Of a DNA stretch of 64,000 bases, positions 52,929-61,297 are shown one piece after another. Both the position numbers and the translations under genes were made by a program. Source of the stretch: Traorella massiliensis (GTDB lineage: Bacteria; Bacillota_I; Bacilli_A; Erysipelotrichales; Erysipelotrichaceae); contig NZ_LT629968.1 in assembly GCF_900104665.1 (NCBI RefSeq), positions 62,001 through 126,000 of the forward strand. The letters are read 5' to 3'. How positions within the stretch are numbered: position 1 is the first letter of the stretch; every line of letters starts with the position of its first letter. Under the pieces are notes generated by a model, which was not told the DNA's origin, did not search any database, and worked only from the letters and a program-made list of their open reading frames with translations.

Positions 52929-53846
52929 CTATCTAGTTTTTCTGATCCAATCAGAATCCCATATTGGATCATATTCTAGATCGATTGTTAAAGATAATCC
53001 AGTACCACCAGCACCAATTGAAATTCCAATAGAATCATCTAGCTGAAAAGTTTGACGCAAATATAATCCTCTTCCAGTCATTACTCGAATATTTCCAGAT
53101 ACTTCAGCAGAATAATATAATTCCGCTTTTGATAAAGTACCGGTTTTTTGCTGAGCACTGCTATATCTTTCAGAAGGCAAATCACAAACTAATAAAGAGG
53201 TGTTATCCATTCTTGTTGGTAATGTAATAGAGAACTCATTTCCACTACTTGGCTGATATTTTCCATAACATATTTTTGACAATGGAATATTATTTCCATC
53301 TCCAAAGACTATAGCTACTGCGATTTTATCTTTTAAATTAAACATGGGTCTTCCTATCCAAGTTGCAGTAGCCTTAGCATGTATGGACGTAGTATTTCGA
53401 CTGCTATTATAATTAAAACTGGTAAGACTTAAATTGCCAATTACATAAGATGCGGCTTGAATTGTCATCTCTTCTGAACCATCATAGTTCTTAATTGCAT
53501 ATATTTGTGAATCTGTATAATTATAGGCTTTGAAAAAACTATCATCTTTTAGTTTTAAATCATATATTTTTTCTTTATACTTAGCGATAGAAGCAGTTAA
53601 ATCATGATATTTTTCTAAAGTTTCTACATTCAAAACAGAATGTGTTTGAACAAGATCTTGTTCTAGTTCGAAATGTGCTTTTTTAAGTGCTAAATATTCG
53701 TTTTGCATATAATCATAGTAAATCACTGAATTATCAGAATTATTTGATTTATAAGTCGCATTTATGTTTAAATTTGGGAAAAAACATGATGAAAACGTAA
53801 TAAAAGATACTAATGATAGATTAAATAATTTATTCTTAATAGACAT
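52929..53846 (-). CDS. secreted protein of unknown function (leader 2)
   Basis: 305 aa. Signal peptide MSIKNKLFNLSLVSFITFSS with cleavage near NINATYK (about 30). A coiled region (about 45-95) is followed by a beta-rich domain rich in Ser and Tyr to the end. CTGGAGGAAA precedes the ATG. No domain recognised. About 285 bases upstream is the third copy of the structured leader, as for the secreted proteins at 22725 and 37949. Confidence 0.65.
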   Translation of the reverse strand: MSIKNKLFNLSLVSFITFSSCFFPNLNINATYKSNNSDNSVIYYDYMQNEYLALKKAHFELEQDLVQTHSVLNVETLEKYHDLTASIAKYKEKIYDLKLKDDSFFKAYNYTDSQIYAIKNYDGSEEMTIQAASYVIGNLSLTSFNYNSSRNTTSIHAKATATWIGRPMFNLKDKIAVAIVFGDGNNIPLSKICYGKYQPSSGNEFSITLPTRMDNTSLLVCDLPSERYSSAQQKTGTLSKAELYYSAEVSGNIRVMTGRGLYLRQTFQLDDSIGISIGAGGTGLSLTIDLEYDPIWDSDWIRKTR

Positions 53847-54131
53847 TTTAATTTCCTCCAGATTAAAAATAATAGAATAAAATTCAAATTATAATAAGTA
53901 AAATTAAGTCCTGTTTTAATTGGCTTTTATTTGATTAGCCATCATTAAATGAATTTAAATGTGCTTTTCCGTATACAATTTTTAGTTTTTTATCGTTTAT
54001 TACAAATTGATAACAGTCAAATATTATACTTTATCTGACCGATAAGCAAACATTGTTTTTCAAATCCATTATATTTTGACTCCTGATCTGATTACAGGTA
54101 AATAATTATTTTAGTGTATGATTTTATATGT

Positions 54132-54290
54132 CCATGAGTCGTCCCTCTACTAAGCTCTCTTTCTTTAGATTTGTACTATGAATGTACATTTATTTTTAGT
54201 TTCCTCATAACAGTAGCTGTCTGTTATAGGAAACGTTCTAAATAAATTTCAATACCTCTTTCATAAGTTTATCCCCTTTCTTGAAATCTG
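54132..54290 (-). ncRNA. conserved structured leader, copy 2 (minus strand)
   Basis: GGGGATAAACTT before a tiny ORF (MKEVLKFI, ATG at 54264). The main hairpin has arms GTTTCCT/AGGAAAC with inner arms ATAACAG/CTGTTAT that differ in sequence from the other copies but still pair. TGTAC/GTACA follows, then TAGTAGAGG..CATGG. The rest of the 609-base gap 53847-54455 is AT-rich with no gene besides the PadR promoter. Confidence 0.62.
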
Positions 54291-54390
54291 CTCTACCTTC
54301 CCATATAGTAATATTATCAGATATTACTCTTTTTGGTGTAAAGATCTTTTACAATTACATAATAATTTATAAAGTTTTATATGTCAATAG

Positions 54391-54438
54391 TACATATAAA
54401 AAATATGTATTGAATATAATAAAATATTATTGTATTAT
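54391..54438 (+). promoter_or_regulatory. padR promoter with inverted-repeat operator
   Basis: TACATA (54391-54396), 7 bases, TATGTA (54404-54409) directly abuts TTGAAT (54410-54415), then a 17-base spacer and TATTAT (54433-54438). PadR proteins bind ATGT/ACAT-type palindromes, so this is the likely autoregulatory site. A near copy lies at 56234-56254. Confidence 0.65.
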
Positions 54439-54455
54439 TCTTGTAGAGGTGGAAT

Positions 54456-54773
54456 ATGTCCAAAAGAAATAATCTATTTAAAATTGAAATGCTTCTTTTA
54501 GGTGTTTTAAAACATAGAGATTATTATGGTTATGAGCTTGCTTCTACGATAAGAGAGGTAACTGATGACGTTTTTGATGTAAAAGAAGGAGTCATGTATC
54601 CAATACTTTATCGTATGTTAGAAGAAGGATATGTATCTACCAGAGAAGAAGTTGTAAATCGCAAGGTCAGAGTTTATTATCATCTTGAAGAAAAGGGCAT
54701 TCAGTATTTTGATGAGATGGTTGAAGATTATCGAAAGATGTGTGAACAGATTGAAAAGATCATTAAGTTTTAG
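54456..54773 (+). CDS. PadR-family transcriptional regulator
   Basis: 105 aa winged-helix repressor. EMLLLGVLKHRDYYGYELAS (helix 1-2), KEGVMYPILYRMLEEGYVS (recognition helix and wing) and VYYHLEEKG are the PadR core. The short C-terminal helix gives the dimer of subfamily 2. GAGGTGG precedes the ATG. It leads a four-gene cassette (PadR, two DUF6120/DUF1700-like proteins, secreted protein), a common Firmicutes arrangement for envelope-stress responses. Confidence 0.88.
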   Translation: MSKRNNLFKIEMLLLGVLKHRDYYGYELASTIREVTDDVFDVKEGVMYPILYRMLEEGYVSTREEVVNRKVRVYYHLEEKGIQYFDEMVEDYRKMCEQIEKIIKF

Positions 54774-54784
54774 AGGTGTATAGG

Positions 54785-55153
54785 ATGAGTGGCAAAGAGC
54801 AATATATTCATGATATCAAGTACATTTTTCCTTTGAGGGATAAAAAGGTAAAAAAATTCATTCGTCAATTTTCAGAAAGCATCGAAGAATCAGCAAACGA
54901 AACAATGAGTTATGAAGATTATGTAGAACAGTTTGGTTCGCCTAACGAAGTAGTCGCTTCCTTTTACCATGAAAGTGATAGTGATTATTTATATCATCAG
55001 ATGAATCGAAAAATAGTAGTATACTTATTATTAGGTGTGCTGGCTATATCCTTGATTTTAATAGGTGCTCAATTTCAGAATATGAAATGGGATTATCAGG
55101 TATATTATAACGATAATATCATACCTCATATTTATGTTGATCGAGAGGATTAA
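54785..55153 (+). CDS. DUF6120/HAAS-like membrane protein 1
   Basis: 122 aa: a helical cytoplasmic domain (about 1-70; KKVKKFIRQFSESIEESANE, YEDYVEQFGSPNEVVASFY) of the DUF1700/DUF6120 kind, one membrane helix (about 77-95) and a short outside tail. Start at ATG 54785; an in-frame GTG 9 bases earlier is inside the likely ribosome binding site. These proteins regularly follow padR genes and are thought to act with them. Same fold as the next gene. Confidence 0.72.
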   Translation: MSGKEQYIHDIKYIFPLRDKKVKKFIRQFSESIEESANETMSYEDYVEQFGSPNEVVASFYHESDSDYLYHQMNRKIVVYLLLGVLAISLILIGAQFQNMKWDYQVYYNDNIIPHIYVDRED

Positions 55154-55155
55154 TT

Positions 55156-55542
55156 ATGACATACGGAAAAAAAGACTATATTAGGAAGATTAGAAAACTC
55201 TTTCCGGTATATGGAAAGAAAGAGAGACAGTTCTTAAGACAGCTGATTGATGCGATGAACAATGAAATGGATGAAACAGCTTCATATTATGATTGTAGAG
55301 ATCGTTTTGGCGAACCACAGGAAATTATTGCCAATTATTATGAATCGGTGAGCTTTGATTACATAAAACAGCAGATTTGTAAACGTAATATTGTACGTAA
55401 TACTTTTATTGGCATCATATCTGTAGCGGTTATTAGTTTTACAGCATGGAGAGCTTATGACTATATGGAGTTTGTGAAGAATTATCAGCCACCATGCCCA
55501 GACTGTTACTATGAAATTGAAACTTATGAAATTATCGAGTAA
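55156..55542 (+). CDS. DUF6120/HAAS-like membrane protein 2
   Basis: 128 aa paralogue of the gene before it: cytoplasmic helical domain (KKERQFLRQLIDAMNNEMDE, RDRFGEPQEIIANYY), one membrane helix (about 84-102), then an outside tail CPDCYYEIETYEIIE with a CxxC. The tail motif IETYEI recurs in the secreted protein encoded next. 2 bases separate it from the preceding gene. Confidence 0.72.
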   Translation: MTYGKKDYIRKIRKLFPVYGKKERQFLRQLIDAMNNEMDETASYYDCRDRFGEPQEIIANYYESVSFDYIKQQICKRNIVRNTFIGIISVAVISFTAWRAYDYMEFVKNYQPPCPDCYYEIETYEIIE

Positions 55543-55565
55543 ATAGAGATGAGAAAGGATTAAGA

Positions 55566-56027
55566 ATGAAAAAAATAGTTTTAGGTATTTTATGTTGTTT
55601 GATGTTTGGTTTACAGATTGATACAGTTTTGGCAAACGAAGATGAAAAAATCATAATCGATTATGAAACAATCGAAGAAGGTGAATATACCATTGAAATT
55701 GAAACTTATGAGATAGAAATTGTACAAACAAGGAGTTCATCTATAAAAAAAGGTGGAAGGGATTATCATTATAAAGATAAAAATGGCAAAATTGTATGGA
55801 CAGCAACACTTACAGGAACATTTGAGTATAATGGCACTACATCAAAATGTATTTCTGCTTCTGTATCAGTATCCAATGTTTCCAGTGGCTGGCAGTTATT
55901 CACAAAAAAAGCATCTACAAGCGGTAATCAAGCAAAAGCGTCTATTATAATGAGAGAAACATCTACAATGGCATTGCATCCAGTTAATTTTACTTTATCA
56001 TGTTCCCCAACGGGTTCACTATATTGA
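55566..56027 (+). CDS. secreted protein of the PadR cassette
   Basis: 153 aa. Signal peptide MKKIVLGILCCLMFGLQIDT, cleavage near VLANE (about 20-24). A repetitive acidic stretch (EYTIEIETYEIEI, about 40-52) is followed by a Ser/Thr-rich beta domain with two Cys (about 96 and 148). No known domain. AGAAAGGATTAAGA precedes the ATG. Likely the effector regulated by the PadR system. Confidence 0.68.
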   Translation: MKKIVLGILCCLMFGLQIDTVLANEDEKIIIDYETIEEGEYTIEIETYEIEIVQTRSSSIKKGGRDYHYKDKNGKIVWTATLTGTFEYNGTTSKCISASVSVSNVSSGWQLFTKKASTSGNQAKASIIMRETSTMALHPVNFTLSCSPTGSLY

Positions 56028-56034
56028 TAATAAT

Positions 56035-56066
56035 AAAGGCATCTTGAACAAACAAGATGCCTTTTG
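56035..56066 (+). terminator. terminator of the PadR cassette
   Basis: 12-bp perfect stem AAAGGCATCTTG (56035-56046) with 56053-56064, 6-base loop, short T tail. Confidence 0.88.
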
Positions 56067-56233
56067 TAGTATTCTAACATATAAACTCATATGGAACATG
56101 AAAAAGCAAGTATGATAGCCTGAGTTTTATATCGTTACAACGCATAGCATTATATGTATTTTCTCTATCTTCCCCTGTGAATAACTGCCTATGTTAGTAT
56201 TTTCACAAAAATATAGTATCAGAAGGATATATC

Positions 56234-56254
56234 ATTGTCAATAATACATAGAAA
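56234..56254. repeat. second copy of the PadR-type palindrome
   Basis: ATACATA, 7 bases, TATGTAT, inside a string of about 29 bases (from TGTCAATA at 56227) that repeats 54382-54410 with two changes. No gene starts nearby. It marks the far side of the cassette. Confidence 0.6.
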
Positions 56255-56296
56255 AAATATGTATATATTTTAATCATTAAAAAGGAAATATAGAAT

Positions 56297-57382
56297 TTAT
56301 TCTAAAGTAATTAGATAATACTCAGCAGTATTAATATCATCTGTGATACAAGCAATTAACTGATGATCATTGATTTTAAAGAAATATGCGAATTCCTGAA
56401 AAGGAAGAAGGGTCTTAGTGATAAGAAAATCATTGATTTCAATGATGCTATAAGAATATTCATCATAAGTGATAGCTTCTTTGTTTAAAAAAGTATTATC
56501 ACCAAGAAAAATTTCAGCGTAAATTCTTTCACTGATATCAATATCATATTCTTTTTCATCATCGATTGTAATGATTTTAGTCAACATACGTTCACTTGTT
56601 TGCTTCTGAGTGATGATGTAGTCTTGAAGTGGTTGAAAAAAGAGTGTTGGTTCGATATAAAATGTAGAATGATTGCTTGTAAGTACCTCAAAGCCATCTT
56701 TACCTAGTATCATTTCATAAGTAGCAAAGAATGGCTGGTTTAAATGAAATTCTTTTAGATAAGAGAGAACTTCACTTTCTTTTATGTCATTGTCAATTGT
56801 ATTTAATTGTATTTGATTACCTTGAGTAACCTCTGATAAGGTATAAGAGCTTTGATTATACTTCTGATATTCTAGATAAATATGACCATCCTGATGGTAA
56901 AAATCATGATATGAAAAAAAATCTATCACTTTTTTTACTTCATTTCCTGTCTCATAGTATAGAATATAACGTTCATCTTCCTTAATGATATAATAAAGAC
57001 CATTTTCTGTTTTGATATATTCAATGAGCTGTGGATGGGTTATTAGAAGATTTTCAGCTTCTGTAAGTGAAAAAGAAGATAAATTAAATTCATAAAAATT
57101 TTTGAAATTCGTATAGGCAATATCTGAAGTATAATGCACATGATTTGCTTGAGCTGCTGTCAATGGAAGATGGACATAGGAGTGATTGATATAATCAATA
57201 TTTAAGGTATTTTCTGATTGCACAGAAAAAAGCAGATGATTGACCGTATCGTTGTTTAGCTTATTTAAAGCATCTAAAGAAGTAATCGTGTAACCTGTTT
57301 CTTTTGTTTCGATTTCCCATGAATCTTGATGACAGCTAGTAAGTAATAAGGTTATCAGAATAATAATTATTGTTTTTTTCAT
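56297..57382 (-). CDS. lipoprotein of unknown function
   Basis: 361 aa. Signal peptide MKKTIIIILITLLLTSC with lipobox LLTSC (C17). The mature part is acidic and mixed alpha/beta, with no recognised domain. Start at 57382 with AAAGGGAAC upstream; a 15-codon extension has no site and would break the signal peptide. Single gene on the minus strand. Confidence 0.68.
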   Translation of the reverse strand: MKKTIIIILITLLLTSCHQDSWEIETKETGYTITSLDALNKLNNDTVNHLLFSVQSENTLNIDYINHSYVHLPLTAAQANHVHYTSDIAYTNFKNFYEFNLSSFSLTEAENLLITHPQLIEYIKTENGLYYIIKEDERYILYYETGNEVKKVIDFFSYHDFYHQDGHIYLEYQKYNQSSYTLSEVTQGNQIQLNTIDNDIKESEVLSYLKEFHLNQPFFATYEMILGKDGFEVLTSNHSTFYIEPTLFFQPLQDYIITQKQTSERMLTKIITIDDEKEYDIDISERIYAEIFLGDNTFLNKEAITYDEYSYSIIEINDFLITKTLLPFQEFAYFFKINDHQLIACITDDINTAEYYLITLE

Positions 57383-57528
57383 ATATGTTCCCTTTCCTAA
57401 ATAGCTTCTACAAGTACTATATATCATATTATGCTATGATTTTCAATAGAATGGTGATTTATGTATTTGTGATAAACTGCATAGAAATCTTTACTTATAT
57501 TTAGTATAATAGAGGTCGAGGTGGTTTT

Positions 57529-58302
57529 ATGGAAAAGTTTTGTTTTTGTTTTGATATTGATGGTACTTTATATCCAAGTAACCATGTTATTTCAAAAAGA
57601 ACGCTGGAAACAATTGAAAAATTGAGAGAAAAGGGTCATAAAATCGTGGTAGCTACTGGCCGTAATTTAAGTTCAGTAGAAAAGAGCGGATTGCTGGAGC
57701 AGGTTCAATTTGATGCTTTGGTACTAAATAATGGGCAGTGTGTATTAAATGATAAAGGTGAAGTAATTTATGCAAAATATATGCCTACAGATTTAGTTTG
57801 GGAAATTATTGATGTTTGTGGTACAAATGGAATCGTGTGCTCATTAGAAACGGTTAATGACTGGTTTTGTGTACAGCAGCCAAATGAGTATGTGAAAATT
57901 ACTCATGATTTTTTTCGTGAAACAGCCCCTCATCAAGGAGAATATAATCCGTCTATGAAAATTATAATGGCGATGGCTTATGCTCCTAAGGGTTATGATT
58001 ATACACCTTTAAAGGAAATAGAAGGTTTAAATGTTGATATTGGTAATAGCTGTTATGCTGATTTAGGACTTAAAGGATTTCATAAATATAAAGGGATTGA
58101 AAAATGTCTGGAATACTTTGATCTTACTAAGACAGTTTGTTTTGGTGATGGCAGCAATGATGTAGAGATGATTCGTCATGCGACGATTGGGATAGCGATG
58201 GGACAAAGCATAGAACAGGTGAAAGAAGTCAGTGATTTTGTGACTAAAAACTGTGATGATGATGGCATTGTTTATGCGTGTGAACATTATAAATTTATAT
58301 AA
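57529..58302 (+). CDS. Cof-type HAD-IIB phosphatase
   Basis: 257 aa. DIDGTLYPS (9-17), ATGRNLSSV (about 42-50), Lys in FHKYKGIEKC (about 188) and GDGSNDVEMIRHATIGIAMG (about 204-223) are the HAD-IIB motifs. Acts on sugar phosphates or nucleotides with broad specificity. GAGGTGG precedes the ATG, and a TATAAT lies at about 57505. Confidence 0.9.
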   Translation: MEKFCFCFDIDGTLYPSNHVISKRTLETIEKLREKGHKIVVATGRNLSSVEKSGLLEQVQFDALVLNNGQCVLNDKGEVIYAKYMPTDLVWEIIDVCGTNGIVCSLETVNDWFCVQQPNEYVKITHDFFRETAPHQGEYNPSMKIIMAMAYAPKGYDYTPLKEIEGLNVDIGNSCYADLGLKGFHKYKGIEKCLEYFDLTKTVCFGDGSNDVEMIRHATIGIAMGQSIEQVKEVSDFVTKNCDDDGIVYACEHYKFI

Positions 58303-58334
58303 AAAATGGTTTGAGTTAAATCAAACCATTTTTT
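58301..58334. terminator. bidirectional terminator
   Basis: 14-bp perfect stem (58301-58314 with 58321-58334), A6 and T6 at its ends, between the convergent HAD and glnN genes. Confidence 0.92.
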
Positions 58335-58338
58335 AAGA

Positions 58339-60429
58339 TTACTCTGTAAATAATAAATCAGTGTAATTTGGCATAGGCCAATTTTCTTTTGGTGTCAATG
58401 TTTCGAGTGTATCAGCGGCTTTTCTTAGATCAGCCATGCATTCTAAGATCAGTGTTGCATAAACTTTTCCTTGAGCTTCGTGTGTTGGTAATGCATCTAC
58501 TTTCACATTTTCTTCTTCTAGACGTGTCATAGCTGCTACCATTTCTTTTGTTAAAGCATCCATCTTCTTTAATGTTTCAATTTCAATTGAACAATCGAAG
58601 CAGTCACATACAGCTTTTTTATTTAATATAAGATCTGTCATTTCTTTTTGTGTCTTTAAGACAGCAGGAAGAATTTGTTTTTTAGCCATATCTATCATCG
58701 TTAATGCTTCGATATGAATGATCTTGCAGTAGTTTTCAAGAAGGATTTCTTTTCTTGAGTACATTTCATCGACTGTAAAGATCTTGTGTTTTGTGAAAAG
58801 ACGGATATTCTTTTCACTTGTATAATAAGGAAGAGCATCAATGGTAGTTTTTAAGTTTAATAAACCACGTTTTTCAGCTTCTTTTACCCATTCATCGGTA
58901 TAACCGTTTCCAGAGAAGATGATACGTTTATGCTCTTTGATCGTTTTACGAATCAATTCATTCAGTGTTTTATTAAAGTCAGGAGCTGTTTCCAGGATAT
59001 CAGCGAACTGTTGAAGTTCTTCTGCAACGATCGTATTCAACATTAAATTCGGACAGGCAATCGATAATGCCGATCCCAACATTCTAAATTCAAACTTATT
59101 ACCTGTAAAAGCAAATGGTGAAGTACGGTTACGATCGGTGGTATCCTTTGGGAAGGAAGGAAGAATATCTACACCGATTTCCATGACTTTATTGAAAGTC
59201 TTGTTGTATGGAACTCCTTTTTCAATGGCTTCTAATATCGCATTGAGCTCATCTCCTAGATGGATAGAAAGGATAGCTGGCGGAGCTTCATTGGCTCCAA
59301 GACGATGATCGTTGCTTGCTGTTGCAACAGAGATCCTTAACAGATCCTGGTACTCATCAACACCTTTGATAAGGGCCGTAAGGATGAGTAAAAACTGAGC
59401 GTTTTCAGCAGGTGAATCACCGGGTTCAAGCAGATTGACACCGGTATTTGTTGACATTGACCAGTTGTTGTGCTTTCCGCTGCCATTGATACCATCAAAT
59501 GGTTTTTCATGGAGCAGACAAGTAAAGTTATGCTTTTTCGCAATCTTTTTCATAAATTCCATGGTCAGCTGATTGTGATCCGTAGCAATATTGCTGGAAG
59601 TGAAAACAGGTGCTAATTCAAATTGTCTTGGTGCAACTTCTTTATGTTCTGTTTTAGCTAAAACTCCTAATTTCCATAATTCTTCATCCAGATCACGCAT
59701 ATAATCACTGGCTTTTTTATCCAGCATACCAAAATAATGATCATCTAATTCTTGACCTTTAGGAGGCAGGGCACCATATAATGTACGACCACAGAGCTTA
59801 AGATCTTCTCTTTGTTCATATAAGTCTTTATCTATTAAAAAGTATTCCTGTTCACAACCGACAGTTGTTGTAACACGGGTAACATCATTATGACCAAACA
59901 GTTTTAAGATACGTAATGCCTGATCATTCAATGCCTGCATAGAACGTAAGAGTGGTGTCTTCTTATCCAATGAACTTCCATCAAAAGAACAGAAAGCTGT
60001 TGGAATACAGAGTGTGTTGTCTTTGATAAAAGCATAAGAAGAAGGATCCCAGGTTGTATATCCTCTTGCTTCAAAAGTAGCTCTTAATCCGCCATTAGGA
60101 AAACTAGAAGCATCCGGTTCACCTTTGATCAGTTCTTTACCACTGAACTCGAGAATGATACCGCCATTACTATCAGGGGTAATGAAACTATCATGTTTTT
60201 CAGCAGTGATGCCCGTCATTGGCTGAAACCAGTGAGTATAATGAGTAGCTCCCTTTTCAATAGCCCAGTCTTTCATAGCATTAGCTACTGTGTTTGCGAC
60301 ATTTACATCTAATGTCTTACCTTCATTGATCGTAGCTTTCAGCTTTTTGTAGACATCCTTAGGCAGCTTTGAACGCATTACAGTATCGTTGAATACTAAA
60401 CTGCCAAACGTTTCTTGAATTTTGGTCAT
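58339..60429 (-). CDS. glnN: type III glutamine synthetase GlnN
   Basis: 696 aa, the large dodecameric GSIII of anaerobes, making glutamine from glutamate, ammonia and ATP. The N-terminal beta-grasp part and the catalytic region with [30 protein letters not shown] and [11 protein letters not shown] are visible. GAGGGAGGG precedes the ATG. The 5' leader holds a terminator and a possible leader peptide, so synthesis is probably attenuated. Confidence 0.93.
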   Translation of the reverse strand: MTKIQETFGSLVFNDTVMRSKLPKDVYKKLKATINEGKTLDVNVANTVANAMKDWAIEKGATHYTHWFQPMTGITAEKHDSFITPDSNGGIILEFSGKELIKGEPDASSFPNGGLRATFEARGYTTWDPSSYAFIKDNTLCIPTAFCSFDGSSLDKKTPLLRSMQALNDQALRILKLFGHNDVTRVTTTVGCEQEYFLIDKDLYEQREDLKLCGRTLYGALPPKGQELDDHYFGMLDKKASDYMRDLDEELWKLGVLAKTEHKEVAPRQFELAPVFTSSNIATDHNQLTMEFMKKIAKKHNFTCLLHEKPFDGINGSGKHNNWSMSTNTGVNLLEPGDSPAENAQFLLILTALIKGVDEYQDLLRISVATASNDHRLGANEAPPAILSIHLGDELNAILEAIEKGVPYNKTFNKVMEIGVDILPSFPKDTTDRNRTSPFAFTGNKFEFRMLGSALSIACPNLMLNTIVAEELQQFADILETAPDFNKTLNELIRKTIKEHKRIIFSGNGYTDEWVKEAEKRGLLNLKTTIDALPYYTSEKNIRLFTKHKIFTVDEMYSRKEILLENYCKIIHIEALTMIDMAKKQILPAVLKTQKEMTDLILNKKAVCDCFDCSIEIETLKKMDALTKEMVAAMTRLEEENVKVDALPTHEAQGKVYATLILECMADLRKAADTLETLTPKENWPMPNYTDLLFTE

Positions 60430-60450
60430 AATTACCCTCCCTCTTAAATG

Positions 60451-60533
60451 AAAAAGGCGCTAAAATACTCCATCATATTTAGCGTCTTTGCATTTCATAT
60501 GCGTATTATAGAACTATGAAAAAACATTGTCAA
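60451..60533 (-). promoter_or_regulatory. glnN promoter, leader terminator and possible leader peptide
   Basis: On the minus strand: TTGACA (60533-60528), 17-base spacer, TATAAT (60510-60505), 6 bases, then ATG (60498) of a 12-codon ORF MKCKDAKYDGVF ending at 60460. Its end lies in a terminator with arms 60485-60476 and 60467-60457, followed by five T. This comes before the glnN ribosome binding site. It implies premature termination relieved by a signal such as an antiterminator or translation of the short ORF. Confidence 0.7.
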
Positions 60534-60557
60534 CTATTTTTTTACTAAAATTTCCTA

Positions 60558-61154
60558 TTAAAAGCGAACCTTATTATATAGAACTCGACCAATGATACGA
60601 ACAGGCAGTTCTTCAATATCCTTTTCATTGAAATAACGATTTTCAACATTCGGATTTGCAGCTTCTAAAATAAGTAAATGATCTTTTTTAATCACTCGTT
60701 TGACAGTAGCTTCATTATCACCAATCAAAACAATGGCAATCTGACCGCTATCAACATCGCTACATGATTTTACATATAACAGATCGCCATCGCAGATACG
60801 GGCATTAACCATTGAATCTCCGCTTACTCGCAAATAAAAGTCACCTTGTCTGCTTTCATCATCACTGACTTCTTCATATCCCATGATGTTTTCTTCAGCA
60901 TACATATCATACCCTGCTTTAACAATACCTAGAATAGGCTTCATCGTACTTATATTGTCTTTCCCTAAAAGATGATCAGGAGTTGTTTGCAGGATATCGG
61001 CTAGTTTTTGCAGTTTTTCAGGTGAAATTCTTTTGGTATCCCCAGCTAGCCAGCGGCATACGCTAGGACGGGAAGCTCCTGTGGCTTCCATGATATCATC
61101 TATTTTTAATTTTAACTGTTTTTTTCTTTGTTTGATAATTTGATTTTGCAGCAT
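60558..61154 (-). CDS. XRE/S24 self-cleaving-type repressor (LexA/HdiR-like)
   Basis: 198 aa. N-terminal XRE helix-turn-helix (about 12-60; IDDIMEATGASRPSVCRWLAG). A C-terminal S24 peptidase domain has the nucleophile Ser in SGDSMVNARICDGD (about 112) and the Lys of ATVKRV (about 149). An Ala-Gly at IVKAGYD (about 78) is the likely self-cleavage site. Such repressors are cut after RecA activation. It is divergent from a Y-family polymerase cassette. The start at 61154 has AGAGGTGA upstream. Confidence 0.87.
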   Translation of the reverse strand: MLQNQIIKQRKKQLKLKIDDIMEATGASRPSVCRWLAGDTKRISPEKLQKLADILQTTPDHLLGKDNISTMKPILGIVKAGYDMYAEENIMGYEEVSDDESRQGDFYLRVSGDSMVNARICDGDLLYVKSCSDVDSGQIAIVLIGDNEATVKRVIKKDHLLILEAANPNVENRYFNEKDIEELPVRIIGRVLYNKVRF

Positions 61155-61297
61155 TTTATCACCTCTATTATATAATATCAAAAAAAAATCAAAGATGCAA
61201 TACAATAATTATGAAGTAAAAAATTACCAGATAAAACATATCAAAATATATTGTAAAATGATATTGAAGATGAAATAATGAAAGCGGAGGCGGAAAG

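Noticed and set aside
25286-54290. The three leader copies as a CRISPR or a simple transposon
   Set aside because: They are far apart, in different orientations, without spacers, terminal repeats or a transposase frame.
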